Shown piece after piece: positions 1-7,352 of a stretch of DNA of 64,000 nt. The notes under the pieces are model-generated. The model was not told the DNA's origin. It made no database searches and saw only the letters and a list, made by a program, of their open reading frames with translations. The stretch comes from Alistipes_A hominis (GTDB taxonomy: Bacteria; Bacteroidota; Bacteroidia; Bacteroidales; Rikenellaceae). Location of the stretch: the NCBI RefSeq assembly GCF_014288115.1, contig NZ_JACOOK010000001.1, positions 186,001 to 250,000 on the forward strand. The letters run 5' to 3'. Within the stretch, counting starts at the first letter, position 1; every line of letters begins with the position of its first letter. The translations under genes were made by a program, and so were the position numbers.

Positions 1-574
1 TGATCGTTTCTTCCACCAGACTGTCATAAGCGGCATCGGGAATAACCTTTATAAAAAAGGTGTCACGGGTTTCTTTCATGACCCATTCGTTGATGTCTTT
101 CAGTTCCTTGCCTTCGGGAATGTAATTCTTGTGTATCATGAACTCGTTGATGTTGTCCGCCAACAATTCTTCCAACTGATAACGGATGTCATCCTCCAGT
201 TCGGCAAATGGTATGGTTTCCTCTTCATAGATGCCTTCTATTAAAACATCATCCTCTTCCATATCCTCGTCCGGTGTCTGATTGCCCCGTTTCATGTCCA
301 ACATATCCTGCGCGAACTGCCCGGATTCCTTGTCCTTGTACTTCTTGGCATATTTTTCCAGCAGTTCCCAGTCCTGACGGCTCATCGGGCATTTGAAAAC
401 GGCTCGTTCCACCTCGTTACAGCGCACCATGTCCGCCTTCACATCATCGGGAAGCGACCGGCATTCCTTGCAGATATGCCGCGAGTGTCCTTTGCCGCTG
501 AATTGCTCGTTGGCTTTGTACTCGCTACAAATCCGACAGTAATGCCCCTGTTGTTTCTTCTTTTTCGCCACCAT
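1..574 (-). CDS. hypothetical protein with N-terminal CxxC-CxxC zinc-finger-like motif (partial)
   Basis: An open frame runs from an ATG at 574 off the left edge, giving 191 residues with the C terminus missing. The N terminus is basic (MVAKKKKQQ) and carries two CxxC pairs, at about residues 13/16 and 35/38, spaced like a small zinc ribbon or HNH-associated finger. The rest is acidic, with an EDMEEDD stretch, and matches nothing I recognise. It starts 9 bp after the stop of the AlbA/HATPase gene and shares its strand, so the two are probably co-transcribed. The function is unknown; nucleic-acid binding through the finger is only an inference. Confidence 0.6.
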   Translation of the reverse strand, partial: MVAKKKKQQGHYCRICSEYKANEQFSGKGHSRHICKECRSLPDDVKADMVRCNEVERAVFKCPMSRQDWELLEKYAKKYKDKESGQFAQDMLDMKRGNQTPDEDMEEDDVLIEGIYEEETIPFAELEDDIRYQLEELLADNINEFMIHKNYIPEGKELKDINEWVMKETRDTFFIKVIPDAAYDSLVEETI

Positions 575-583
575 ACCCCGTTA

Positions 584-2035
584 TTATATCAACAGTTCTT
601 TTCCTTTATCGGTAAGACGATATTTCTGCCGGGGATGTTTCGGATTTTCCGGGTAAATAGGCTCTACCAAATTCTGCCTTATGGCTGGATACAGATATAG
701 TTCTAAAAAATTACTTTTGTCCTTTAATCCTATCACACACATAATCTCTTTGGTTGAAAGTGTCTGTGTGCCGATTGCAGACAACACCTTTTCCACCTGT
801 GGGGTAACTGTGGGGTGACTGTGGGGTAACTGTCGGGTAATTGTCGGGTCGTGCCCCACAGTTTTTCGGGTATAGCGGAAAATAACCCATACACTATTTC
901 CATCTGTATGAAACTCCGGATCGGGAATGCCGACACGCCGGCATTCGCTTATCATAAGCCCGATGCCTCGTCCCCAGCTTTCCAGAACCTCGCTTTTATA
1001 CAGAACATTCGCAATAATCAGGTTTTGAGGTTCTGAATTATGCCCGCTCAATAACTTTTCCATTGTTATATCCGGCGGAAAAGTTCCACTGTTCTCAATC
1101 TCCACACGGTCATCATAGATGGCAATTCCTACCGAACTGCCGGGACGGTGGTATGAGCGGTGGCAAAGGGCATTTGTGCAGCATTCCCTCAATGCCTTGT
1201 AAGGAATCTCAAGCTCTTCCTCCCGATACAAGCCTTCAACTTTGCCCGAAAGGGAAAGATGCTTGAAAAAGAACGACATTGCAGTGTCCAGCAGTGTGTA
1301 GATATTGCCAGTGGTACGCTGATTGTCTATAAACTCGTCTTTTGTAGTTCCTTTGAAACGCGCCAACCGAAGCAGGCACTGGGGATAGAAGTAAAAATCA
1401 CGACCGAACAAGACTGCGGAAGCATTATTCAGTTTTCCGTCATGTAACAGGTTGAATTTTTCGAGTATGGTCGGCAAATCCTCCCTTATGGTGGCTTCGG
1501 GTAGGCGACCGCACCGGATGCCTCCACGTACCGCTCCCATAATGGCATGTTCATCAAGGTCAGTAACTTTGATGTCGGGATTCGTCATCGCCTCCCAAGC
1601 GTATTTCCCACCTCGCTGCATAAGCAGTTGGTTATATACGTCTTGCGGCATGGAGGATGTCACGCTCTCCAATCGAAGATAAGCCCGTCCCTTATAGGAG
1701 AACGGACGCATATAACGTTGGCTGTCCGCAGACAAGGCTATCACACTCTTGTCTGTATTTTGGATACTGATATACGAAACTTCGAGTGTGGCAAATGGTT
1801 CAAAACGCCGGATGGCTTCCGCAATATCACGCTTCGTCTTGTCGCTCACTTCCTGCCCGATGATCTTTCCTTTGTCGGTCACACCGAACAACACCGTGCC
1901 ACCTTCGCTGTTAAGGAAAGCGCAGAGCGTTTCCATGCCGCGCTCCAACTGCCCGGTGGTTTCCTTGAACTCCACCTGCCCGTTTTCCTTTTCGGCTATC
2001 AGTTGTTTTACTATATCGAGGTTGTCTATGTTCAT
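584..2035 (-). CDS. AlbA_2-HATPase-winged helix regulator (RecG-like/Schlafen AlbA family)
   Basis: This 483-residue protein has an N-terminal AlbA_2 domain (about 10-130, with GQVEFKET and FLNSEGGTVLFGV). A HATPase_c_4 region follows (about 280-390, with N-box CCTNALCHRSY and GRGIGLMI), and the C terminus looks like a winged helix. The family is often annotated as an ATP-binding or putative transcriptional regulator and is common on mobile elements; its biochemistry is poorly known. I chose the ATG at 2035. An upstream in-frame TTG at 2059 falls inside the -7 promoter box, so it cannot be the start. The linker before the winged helix is encoded by an 11-bp tandem repeat. It is probably accessory cargo of the element. 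Confidence 0.75.
   Translation of the reverse strand: MNIDNLDIVKQLIAEKENGQVEFKETTGQLERGMETLCAFLNSEGGTVLFGVTDKGKIIGQEVSDKTKRDIAEAIRRFEPFATLEVSYISIQNTDKSVIALSADSQRYMRPFSYKGRAYLRLESVTSSMPQDVYNQLLMQRGGKYAWEAMTNPDIKVTDLDEHAIMGAVRGGIRCGRLPEATIREDLPTILEKFNLLHDGKLNNASAVLFGRDFYFYPQCLLRLARFKGTTKDEFIDNQRTTGNIYTLLDTAMSFFFKHLSLSGKVEGLYREEELEIPYKALRECCTNALCHRSYHRPGSSVGIAIYDDRVEIENSGTFPPDITMEKLLSGHNSEPQNLIIANVLYKSEVLESWGRGIGLMISECRRVGIPDPEFHTDGNSVWVIFRYTRKTVGHDPTITRQLPHSHPTVTPQVEKVLSAIGTQTLSTKEIMCVIGLKDKSNFLELYLYPAIRQNLVEPIYPENPKHPRQKYRLTDKGKELLI
798..852. repeat. Five tandem 11-bp repeats inside a coding sequence
   Basis: The plus strand reads TGTGGGGTAAC, TGTGGGGTGAC, TGTGGGGTAAC, TGTCGGGTAAT and TGTCGGGTCGT, one after another. 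On the coding (minus) strand they encode the Pro/Thr/Gln-rich linker around TVTPQ between the HATPase and winged-helix parts. Because 11 is not a multiple of 3, gain or loss of one unit would shift the frame and change or remove the C-terminal domain. TPQV-type linker repeats are common in this protein family. Confidence 0.8.
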
Positions 2036-2056
2036 ATTCAATTCGTAACAATTGTA

Positions 2057-2064
2057 CAAAGATA
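2057..2064 (-). promoter_or_regulatory. Bacteroidetes -7 box for the AlbA/HATPase gene
   Basis: The minus strand reads TATCTTTG, a full match to the Bacteroidetes TAnnTTTG -7 element, 21 bp before the chosen ATG. A TTG lies about 23 bp further upstream. The box fixes the start codon choice at 2035. Confidence 0.6.
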
Positions 2065-2133
2065 GCGTTTTTCGCTGAAATTCGGGGCAATAGCGCGCCG
2101 AAAACGCCCTTTTTCGTATAGATTTTACTCAAA

Positions 2134-2162
2134 CGGGAGAACAGCATGATACCATTCTCCCG
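2134..2162 (-). terminator. Hairpin downstream of rteC
   Basis: A perfect 8-bp inverted repeat (CGGGAGAA / TTCTCCCG, 13-nt loop) lies 14 bp past the rteC stop. On the minus strand it is followed by only a weak T-rich stretch, so termination may be partial. In CTnDOT the small RNA RteR is reported to lie just downstream of rteC. This hairpin is in that place, but I cannot identify RteR by sequence. Confidence 0.5.
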
Positions 2163-2175
2163 CTTATACCTGATT

Positions 2176-2778
2176 TTATCTTCTCATACGTTCCAGCTCT
2201 TCATCGCGCAGCATTCTCTCGTTCAGTTTCTCCTGCATCTTGTCGAGGAAATAGGTACGGCTTTCGTTTTTCCGACGTTTGATGTCGGTATAGAAGCGGT
2301 AGCAATCCTTCGACTCAATACCGAATATCTTGTAGAGAATCGGGGCGAGCTGTTTTAGCGGCATATTGCCGTTGTTGATACAGCCCATCTCGTCTATGCC
2401 GTAGATAAGTTCCACGAGGTCGATGGCGTTGCCCGTCCAAAGAAGGCTGGCGGTGGTTTCTGTTGCGTTGTTGGCGGATATTAGTGGTGGCACTTGGGGC
2501 GTGGCAAGGAATTTCTGCATCTTTCTTACGAAAGACAGAGCCTTGCTGACGTAGGCGGCAATCTCTCTTCTTTCTTCTGACAGATTACGCACCGGATGGT
2601 GCTGCAACTCGATTTCGATGTAGGCAAGCGCGATGACGGTAAGGTTCATGTCCATGCCGCCGTTGCACAGTTCTATTACTTGGGTGGCGAAAGCCGTGTA
2701 TGCTTTTTCCATATTGCAGTCTCCGGCTTCGTTTATCCGGCGGAAGAACTCGGTTTCCGCCAATAAAAAATAATTCAT
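2176..2778 (-). CDS. rteC: RteC, activator of the excision operon
   Basis: This 200-residue protein belongs to the RteC family, recognised from its overall sequence (start MNYFLLAETEFF, C-terminal YRFYTDIKRRKNES helix segment). In CTnDOT, RteC is made after RteB activation and binds upstream of xis2c to switch on excision. CTnDOT RteC is slightly longer, about 217 residues. The gene stands alone with 238 bp of AT-rich DNA upstream. I find no TAnnTTTG box in that upstream DNA, which fits a promoter that needs the RteB activator. A candidate binding palindrome lies upstream of xis2c at 21054-21068. Confidence 0.9.
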   Translation of the reverse strand: MNYFLLAETEFFRRINEAGDCNMEKAYTAFATQVIELCNGGMDMNLTVIALAYIEIELQHHPVRNLSEERREIAAYVSKALSFVRKMQKFLATPQVPPLISANNATETTASLLWTGNAIDLVELIYGIDEMGCINNGNMPLKQLAPILYKIFGIESKDCYRFYTDIKRRKNESRTYFLDKMQEKLNERMLRDEELERMRR

Positions 2779-3016
2779 GTCCTGTCAATTTTGAAATTTT
2801 ACACTCTGTTTTCGGTATGCGCACATGAATATAATTGGCAAAAAACGCGGCAGAAAACAAAAAATCCAACGCTCAATTTTACAAAGTGTTGTATTTCAGT
2901 GGTATAAAATTCAATATTTTTTCACAGGGACAAATTATCTCCGACTTAAATTGTTTGTAATCAGAACATTTATTCTATTCTTGAAAATAAAAATGTATGC
3001 TTGCCGCACATTTTGG

Positions 3017-3439
3017 CTATCTTGCTTTTTTATCAAGGATGTAGATAATGCGGCATACACCGTTGGGAAAACTTTTCAAAGAGGAAAGCGTCCAGTGTTG
3101 CTCTGGCAGAGCCGACTTAAAAAAATGTCGTCCGCTTCCGGATATGAAAGGAACGGTGTATAGTATGATTTCATCCACAGCGTGCATACGCAGTAGTCCG
3201 TTTATATAGTCTGCCGTGTCCGGTGTGGCTTCCGCGAGGTAACGGATGTTTGTGCCGTCTTTTCTCCATTCGTGCAGCATTGAAATGGAATAGTCTGGTG
3301 TCACGCGGTAAAGGGCGTTCTTCCTGATTTCATCAAGACCGCAACGGTCAAGGCACAAATCCTGATGTGCTTTATAATATAACTCTGAAGAAAGACATCC
3401 GTCCATCGTCAGTACGGCGAGAATCTGAACTTTACCCAT
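3017..3439 (-). CDS. RibD C-terminal/dihydrofolate-reductase-like protein
   Basis: This 140-residue protein starts with GKVQILAVLTMDGCLS, the typical first strand of the RibD reductase/DHFR-like fold, and has the VDEIILYTVPFISGSG segment that ends this domain. It is shorter than most family members (about 170-230 residues), and the usual NADPH-loop region appears condensed. It may reduce a pterin- or flavin-precursor-like substrate, but this is unproven. A good AAAGG ribosome site precedes the ATG at 3439. It lies between rteB and rteC behind its own promoter, a strongly folded leader and a terminator (3466-3696), which suggests control of its expression by RNA structure. Confidence 0.7.
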   Translation of the reverse strand: MGKVQILAVLTMDGCLSSELYYKAHQDLCLDRCGLDEIRKNALYRVTPDYSISMLHEWRKDGTNIRYLAEATPDTADYINGLLRMHAVDEIILYTVPFISGSGRHFFKSALPEQHWTLSSLKSFPNGVCRIIYILDKKAR

Positions 3440-3466
3440 AATCGTTACCTTTCATTAGGCAAGGGC

Positions 3467-3493
3467 AAAAAAGTAGCGTGCAATTCACACTAC
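3467..3493 (-). terminator. Intrinsic terminator ahead of the RibD-like gene
   Basis: The minus strand forms GTAGTGTG-AATTG-CACGCTAC (8-bp stem with one G-T pair) followed directly by six T. It lies 27 bp before the RibD-like ATG and just after a long folded region. It could therefore act as an attenuator for that gene or as the end of a small RNA. Confidence 0.7.
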
Positions 3494-3495
3494 CT

Positions 3496-3614
3496 TCAAG
3501 CGATGGCTCTGGTAAAGCCTTTACGGAGAGTACGTGAATGCACGCTATGCGTAAGCATAGCATAAGCATCACGCAATCGTCTCCGTAGTTCCAATTTACC
3601 AGATTTTCGCTTGA
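3496..3614 (-). ncRNA. Candidate structured leader RNA / small RNA
   Basis: The 119-nt region folds into one long rod with nested pairings. TCAAGCG pairs with CGCTTGA, CTGGTAAA with TTTACCAG, ACGGAGA with TCTCCGT, and CGTGATGC with GCATTCACG (one bulge). The tip is a GCTATGC/GCATAGC hairpin. Internal loops of similar size separate the stems. Upstream on the transcript is another stem, CGGCGA/TCGCCG (about 3631-3660). A TATCTTTG promoter lies at 3689-3696, and an intrinsic terminator follows at 3467-3493. The arrangement of promoter, fold, terminator and gene is that of a riboswitch or attenuator, but a free-standing small RNA is equally possible. I recognise no known RNA class. Confidence 0.55.
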
Positions 3615-3688
3615 AACGCCTTGCGGTCTTATCCTATATGTTGGCGGCGAAAAGCTCCTGCCAATCGCCGTTTTTCTCAAATGTTATG

Positions 3689-3696
3689 CAAAGATA
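3689..3696 (-). promoter_or_regulatory. -7 box for the folded leader / RibD-like transcript
   Basis: The minus strand reads TATCTTTG, a full TAnnTTTG match, between the rteB stop (3719) and the folded region. No good TTTG -33 box is visible at the usual distance. Transcription from here would give a leader of about 240 nt before the RibD-like gene. Confidence 0.5.
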
Positions 3697-3718
3697 GCCA
3701 AATTCAGTGAATTACAGG

Positions 3719-5041
3719 CTATGATTGCTTGAATTTATATTTAAGTCCATACTCTTCAAGTTTGCTGTATAGTGTTGTCCTGCCTATTCCGAGCAGTTCG
3801 GCGGCGACACTCCGGTTGCCGTTTGCCTGTTTCAACGCACGCAATATCAGCTCCTTATCCTCCGCGTCATTGCGCAGGGCGAAGTTGACAGTAGAGGTCG
3901 GTTTCGTCACGGCAAGTTCCAGATGCTCTTTCATGACAACACCTTCCTGCGCCTGCAATACAGCACCCATAACTTTCTGCCGAAGTTCCCGCACGTTGCC
4001 CGGCCATGCGTGTGTCAGCAACGCTTTACGTGCTTCGGAACTGAACCCGCTCACGCTACACTCCAGCTCTCTGTTTGCCATATCACGGAAGAACTCTGCC
4101 AGCGGCATGATGTCTTCCTGACAGTCACGCAACGGAGGAACGGTTATCCCGAAGTCGTGCAGGCGGTACAGAAGATCCTGCCGAAAACGCTTTTCACTCA
4201 CTGCCGCTTCCAGATCCTCGTTGGTGGCGGCGATGATGCGGACATTGAAACTCCTGTCTGCCTTGTCTCCGACCGGGCGATACCGCCTCTCCTGTATGGC
4301 GCGGAGCAACATCTGTTGGGTTTCCAACGCGAGGTTTCCTACCTCGTCCAGAAACAGCGTGCCGCCTTCCGCCTCATGGAAATATCCTTTCTTGGCACAA
4401 TCTGCTCCTGTAAACGCTCCCTTGACGTGTCCGAAGAAGGCCGAGGGCGCAAGCTCTTTGGTGAGTGAACCGCAGTCCACCGCCACGAATGGCTTGACTG
4501 CCCGCTTGCTCTTGTCGTGCAGGTGGTGGGCAATATGTTCCTTACCCGTGCCGTTCTCTCCGAATATCATCACGCTCATATCGGTAGCGGCTACCAGCCT
4601 TATACGGTGCATGATTTTCTGAAATGCGGAACCGTCACGGGCGAACACAGGCATACGGCGTTGTCCTGCCTGACGTTCTTTCAGTATGGAACGGATCAGG
4701 GGGACAAGTTTATCCTCCACAAGCTGTTTGGGAATATAGTCTATCGAGCCGAGTTTCATGCTTTCCACGGCGGTATTAACTTCGGCGTAGTCGGTCATAA
4801 TGATGAAGGGCTGCATCTTTCCCTCCTTTCGCATCCAGCGCAAAAGGTCAATGCCGTTACCGTCAGGCAGGCGCAGGTCGGCAACCACGATGTCATTATC
4901 TGTCGCCTGTTGTAGATGTTTCTTCGCGGTTGAGAGGTGGTAAGCCTTCACGGTGCGGTAGCCCTCCCGCGCCAGCATGTTGCAGACAAACTCGCAGTAC
5001 ACGATATTGTCTTCTACCACAATTATTGTTGTCTTATCCAT
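3719..5041 (-). CDS. rteB: RteB, NtrC-type response regulator
   Basis: This 440-residue protein has a receiver domain with the phospho-acceptor at D55 (VVADLRLPDG). It is followed by a sigma-54-activator AAA+ domain with Walker A GENGTGKE (161-168), GAFTGA (208-213) and Walker B LFLDE (229-233). The C terminus is a Fis-type HTH (about 400-435). In CTnDOT, RteB receives phosphate from RteA and activates rteC. The gene overlaps the end of rteA by 8 nt, so the two are translationally coupled within the tetQ operon. All key residues look intact. Confidence 0.97.
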   Translation of the reverse strand: MDKTTIIVVEDNIVYCEFVCNMLAREGYRTVKAYHLSTAKKHLQQATDNDIVVADLRLPDGNGIDLLRWMRKEGKMQPFIIMTDYAEVNTAVESMKLGSIDYIPKQLVEDKLVPLIRSILKERQAGQRRMPVFARDGSAFQKIMHRIRLVAATDMSVMIFGENGTGKEHIAHHLHDKSKRAVKPFVAVDCGSLTKELAPSAFFGHVKGAFTGADCAKKGYFHEAEGGTLFLDEVGNLALETQQMLLRAIQERRYRPVGDKADRSFNVRIIAATNEDLEAAVSEKRFRQDLLYRLHDFGITVPPLRDCQEDIMPLAEFFRDMANRELECSVSGFSSEARKALLTHAWPGNVRELRQKVMGAVLQAQEGVVMKEHLELAVTKPTSTVNFALRNDAEDKELILRALKQANGNRSVAAELLGIGRTTLYSKLEEYGLKYKFKQS

Positions 5042-7352
5042 CTTCGTATTTTCTCCTTTCCTCTTCTGCCAACCGGATTATTTCCGCTCCCTTATCCAGC
5101 ACGGCAGTCACGGCATGGCTTAACGCTTCACCATCCGGGAGTACATCGCCATGAAGCAATCTGTAAAGTACATTTAGCGGTTGGTCGGCACGTAGCACCT
5201 CCCACGAGCTGCGCAGGTGGTGTGTCAGGGAATCCAGCTTTTGCAGGTCTTTTTCTGTTGCCGCTTCCCGTATTGTCTGCATCTCTTTTTCAGTTTCCGT
5301 CATCAACTTTTCCAGCATAACGGCTTCATTGCCGTAAGACAGCAAAGCTGAAAAATCCGGTTTCCCGTCCGGTGTTTCTTTTATGGCACACCTGTCGGAA
5401 ACCTCCATCAACTCCGATATGGAGAACGGCTTGAACAGGCATCCGGCAAAGCCTTTTGCCAATAGTTCCCCTTTGTTACAACTGCCCGAAGCGATTGCCA
5501 CAACCACCGGGATTGTTGGTGAATTGCCCACGTTGGACGAACGCAACAGTTCCAGTAATTCGAAACCGTTTATACCGGGCATATTCAAGTCTGTCAGCAA
5601 CAGGCTGTATTCTTTCTGGCGTATCATTTCCATCAGTTCCGCAGCATCGGTGCAAGTGTCGCAGTGTATTCCTTCTTGGGAGTACATCTCTTTCAGCATC
5701 AGAAGTAATACCTCATCATTGTCAATGGCGACAACATCATGGAATTTATTGTTATGATAAACAGGTGTATTGCTTGTATATCCAAGCTGTTCTTCAGCTT
5801 CCTGCATAGAAATTTCAACTGTGAAACGACTGCCTTTCCCTTTCTTGCTGTCCAAACGGATTGTTCCGCCAAGCATCGACACAATATTACGCATTATGGC
5901 AAGCCCAAGCCCGAAACCCTCCTTTGCGGCGGCATTTGATAGACGTTCAAACGCACCGAACGCTTGTTTCTGTTCCTCTTCTGTCATGCCTGTACCTGTA
6001 TCTTCAACGACCAGTGTCAGAACTCCATTATCATATTCAGTAATCAAAGAAACACCGCCTTCTTCTGTGAACTTGACTGCGTTTGACAGCAGGTTATTCC
6101 CGATTTGTATTATTCGCTCTTTGTCGGTCAATACAATGGCATCGTGTCCAGTCTTCACGGACAAGGACAACCCTTTGTTCACTGCAACAGGAATGAACTC
6201 CGTTTCAAGTGTGTGCGTGATTGCAGAAATCCGGCAGGGTGACAGACGGGGCTGTTCCTTGCCGTTGTCCAGGCGGAAGAAGTCAAGCAAAGTGTTGAGC
6301 ATATCCCGCATACGGTCGGAGGATTGCAGTATATTTCGGATATATTGCCCATTATTACCGCTATTGCATTCTTTCCGCAAAAGTTCGGTATAGCCAGTTA
6401 TTGCCGTCAGTGGTGTACGCAACTCATGGGTAATAGTATGTACCGCTTTCTTTCGGGAGGTTATGAGTACCTCATTTTGTTGCACGGACTGTTCCAATTG
6501 CTCGATCAAATCCGTTGTCTTGCGTTTGTATCGTTTAATGTTCTTTGCATCACGGTGTATGATGATATAGGAAATGACCAACAGCAAAAGAACAAATCCC
6601 ATCAAGCCGCCTATCTGCATAAATGATTTTTTACGCATCGCTGTTATCTCGCTTTCTCTATTTTGTAAATCAGATTGTACCTTCTTTTCGATTTGGCAAA
6701 TCAATCCTTGCAGTTGTCTGTTAAGTTCTGCATTACGGGCAGCAAGACTATCGGCTTGTTCTGACAATCGACGGCTCTGCGCTTTCTGTTCGTTGACCAT
6801 GTTTCTATTGGATGAACGGAGCGTAGTCGTTGTTGTCGTTGGCTTCGTTCCCTCTTTTTTGCCAAAGATGCCCAAGAAACCTTTTCGTTTTGGCTTTTTG
6901 GACTGTTCCTGCACACTTTTCTGCACAATAACCGGAATTTGATTGGCTATCTTCTTGTTAATAGATTGTTGTTCATCCATTAACCGGACTATCTGGAACA
7001 TCTGTCGTTCCTTATCCTCTAAAAGACTGCGCACACTATCGATGCGCTCTGCTGGATAGGTGGCCTTGAAACGGCAGAGCATACTGTCCATTGCCATACG
7101 CCGTGCATGGTAATGCTCGATATCTTTATCGTTCCATTCCAGTATTGTTTCACCCAATAGAGAAAATTTTATCATTTGAATATTGATATTGTTTATTTCT
7201 TTTCGGAGCTCGTCTATTTTTTTATTGCCAAGTTCTAATGCTTCTATCTCCTGCCATTCATAGAGGCTATTATATGCCATACATCCGATAAGAATGGAGA
7301 TAAGTATATATCCCAACTGTATTGCCTTATAGAAATTTCCTGACCGCTCCAT
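5034..7352 (-). CDS. rteA: RteA, hybrid sensor histidine kinase
   Basis: This 772-residue membrane kinase has a TM segment near 12-26 and a long extracytoplasmic/coiled region with a basic linker. A second TM (about 250-268) leads to a HisKA domain with THELRTPLTAITGY and a HATPase with GFGLGLAI. A receiver domain (LLLTDLNMPG) and a C-terminal HPt-like domain (LTHHLRSSWE) follow. It is the sensor partner of RteB in the CTnDOT circuit. The stop of tetQ and the ATG of rteA share one base (TAATG), so translation is linked to tetQ and therefore to the tetracycline-controlled leader. The true ligand of the sensor is unknown. Confidence 0.96.
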   Translation of the reverse strand: MERSGNFYKAIQLGYILISILIGCMAYNSLYEWQEIEALELGNKKIDELRKEINNINIQMIKFSLLGETILEWNDKDIEHYHARRMAMDSMLCRFKATYPAERIDSVRSLLEDKERQMFQIVRLMDEQQSINKKIANQIPVIVQKSVQEQSKKPKRKGFLGIFGKKEGTKPTTTTTTLRSSNRNMVNEQKAQSRRLSEQADSLAARNAELNRQLQGLICQIEKKVQSDLQNRESEITAMRKKSFMQIGGLMGFVLLLLVISYIIIHRDAKNIKRYKRKTTDLIEQLEQSVQQNEVLITSRKKAVHTITHELRTPLTAITGYTELLRKECNSGNNGQYIRNILQSSDRMRDMLNTLLDFFRLDNGKEQPRLSPCRISAITHTLETEFIPVAVNKGLSLSVKTGHDAIVLTDKERIIQIGNNLLSNAVKFTEEGGVSLITEYDNGVLTLVVEDTGTGMTEEEQKQAFGAFERLSNAAAKEGFGLGLAIMRNIVSMLGGTIRLDSKKGKGSRFTVEISMQEAEEQLGYTSNTPVYHNNKFHDVVAIDNDEVLLLMLKEMYSQEGIHCDTCTDAAELMEMIRQKEYSLLLTDLNMPGINGFELLELLRSSNVGNSPTIPVVVAIASGSCNKGELLAKGFAGCLFKPFSISELMEVSDRCAIKETPDGKPDFSALLSYGNEAVMLEKLMTETEKEMQTIREAATEKDLQKLDSLTHHLRSSWEVLRADQPLNVLYRLLHGDVLPDGEALSHAVTAVLDKGAEIIRLAEEERRKYEDG

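Noticed and set aside
798..936. Separate small gene reading the 11-bp repeats in another frame (733-936)
   Set aside because: The repeats stay open in several frames because of their 11-bp period; the larger frame has AlbA and HATPase motifs and a promoter.
2779..3016. Sigma-54-type promoter for rteC (expected because RteB carries GAFTGA)
   Set aside because: I searched for GG-N10-GC with TGGC/TTGC boxes and found only a TGGC-TATC-TTGC on the wrong strand with wrong spacing.
2825..3163. 112-codon plus-strand frame between rteC and the RibD-like gene
   Set aside because: Basic low-complexity translation overlapping the end of a real gene on the other strand; no domain or ribosome site.
3496..3614. 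Possible integron attC site
   Set aside because: It is a long imperfect hairpin, but there are no RYYYAAC/GTTRRRY core sites at the ends and no gene cassette or integron integrase nearby.
3432..3680. 82-codon minus-strand frame upstream of the RibD-like gene
   Set aside because: It runs through the folded region and terminator, has an unlikely composition and overlaps the next start. The nested stems explain the sequence better.
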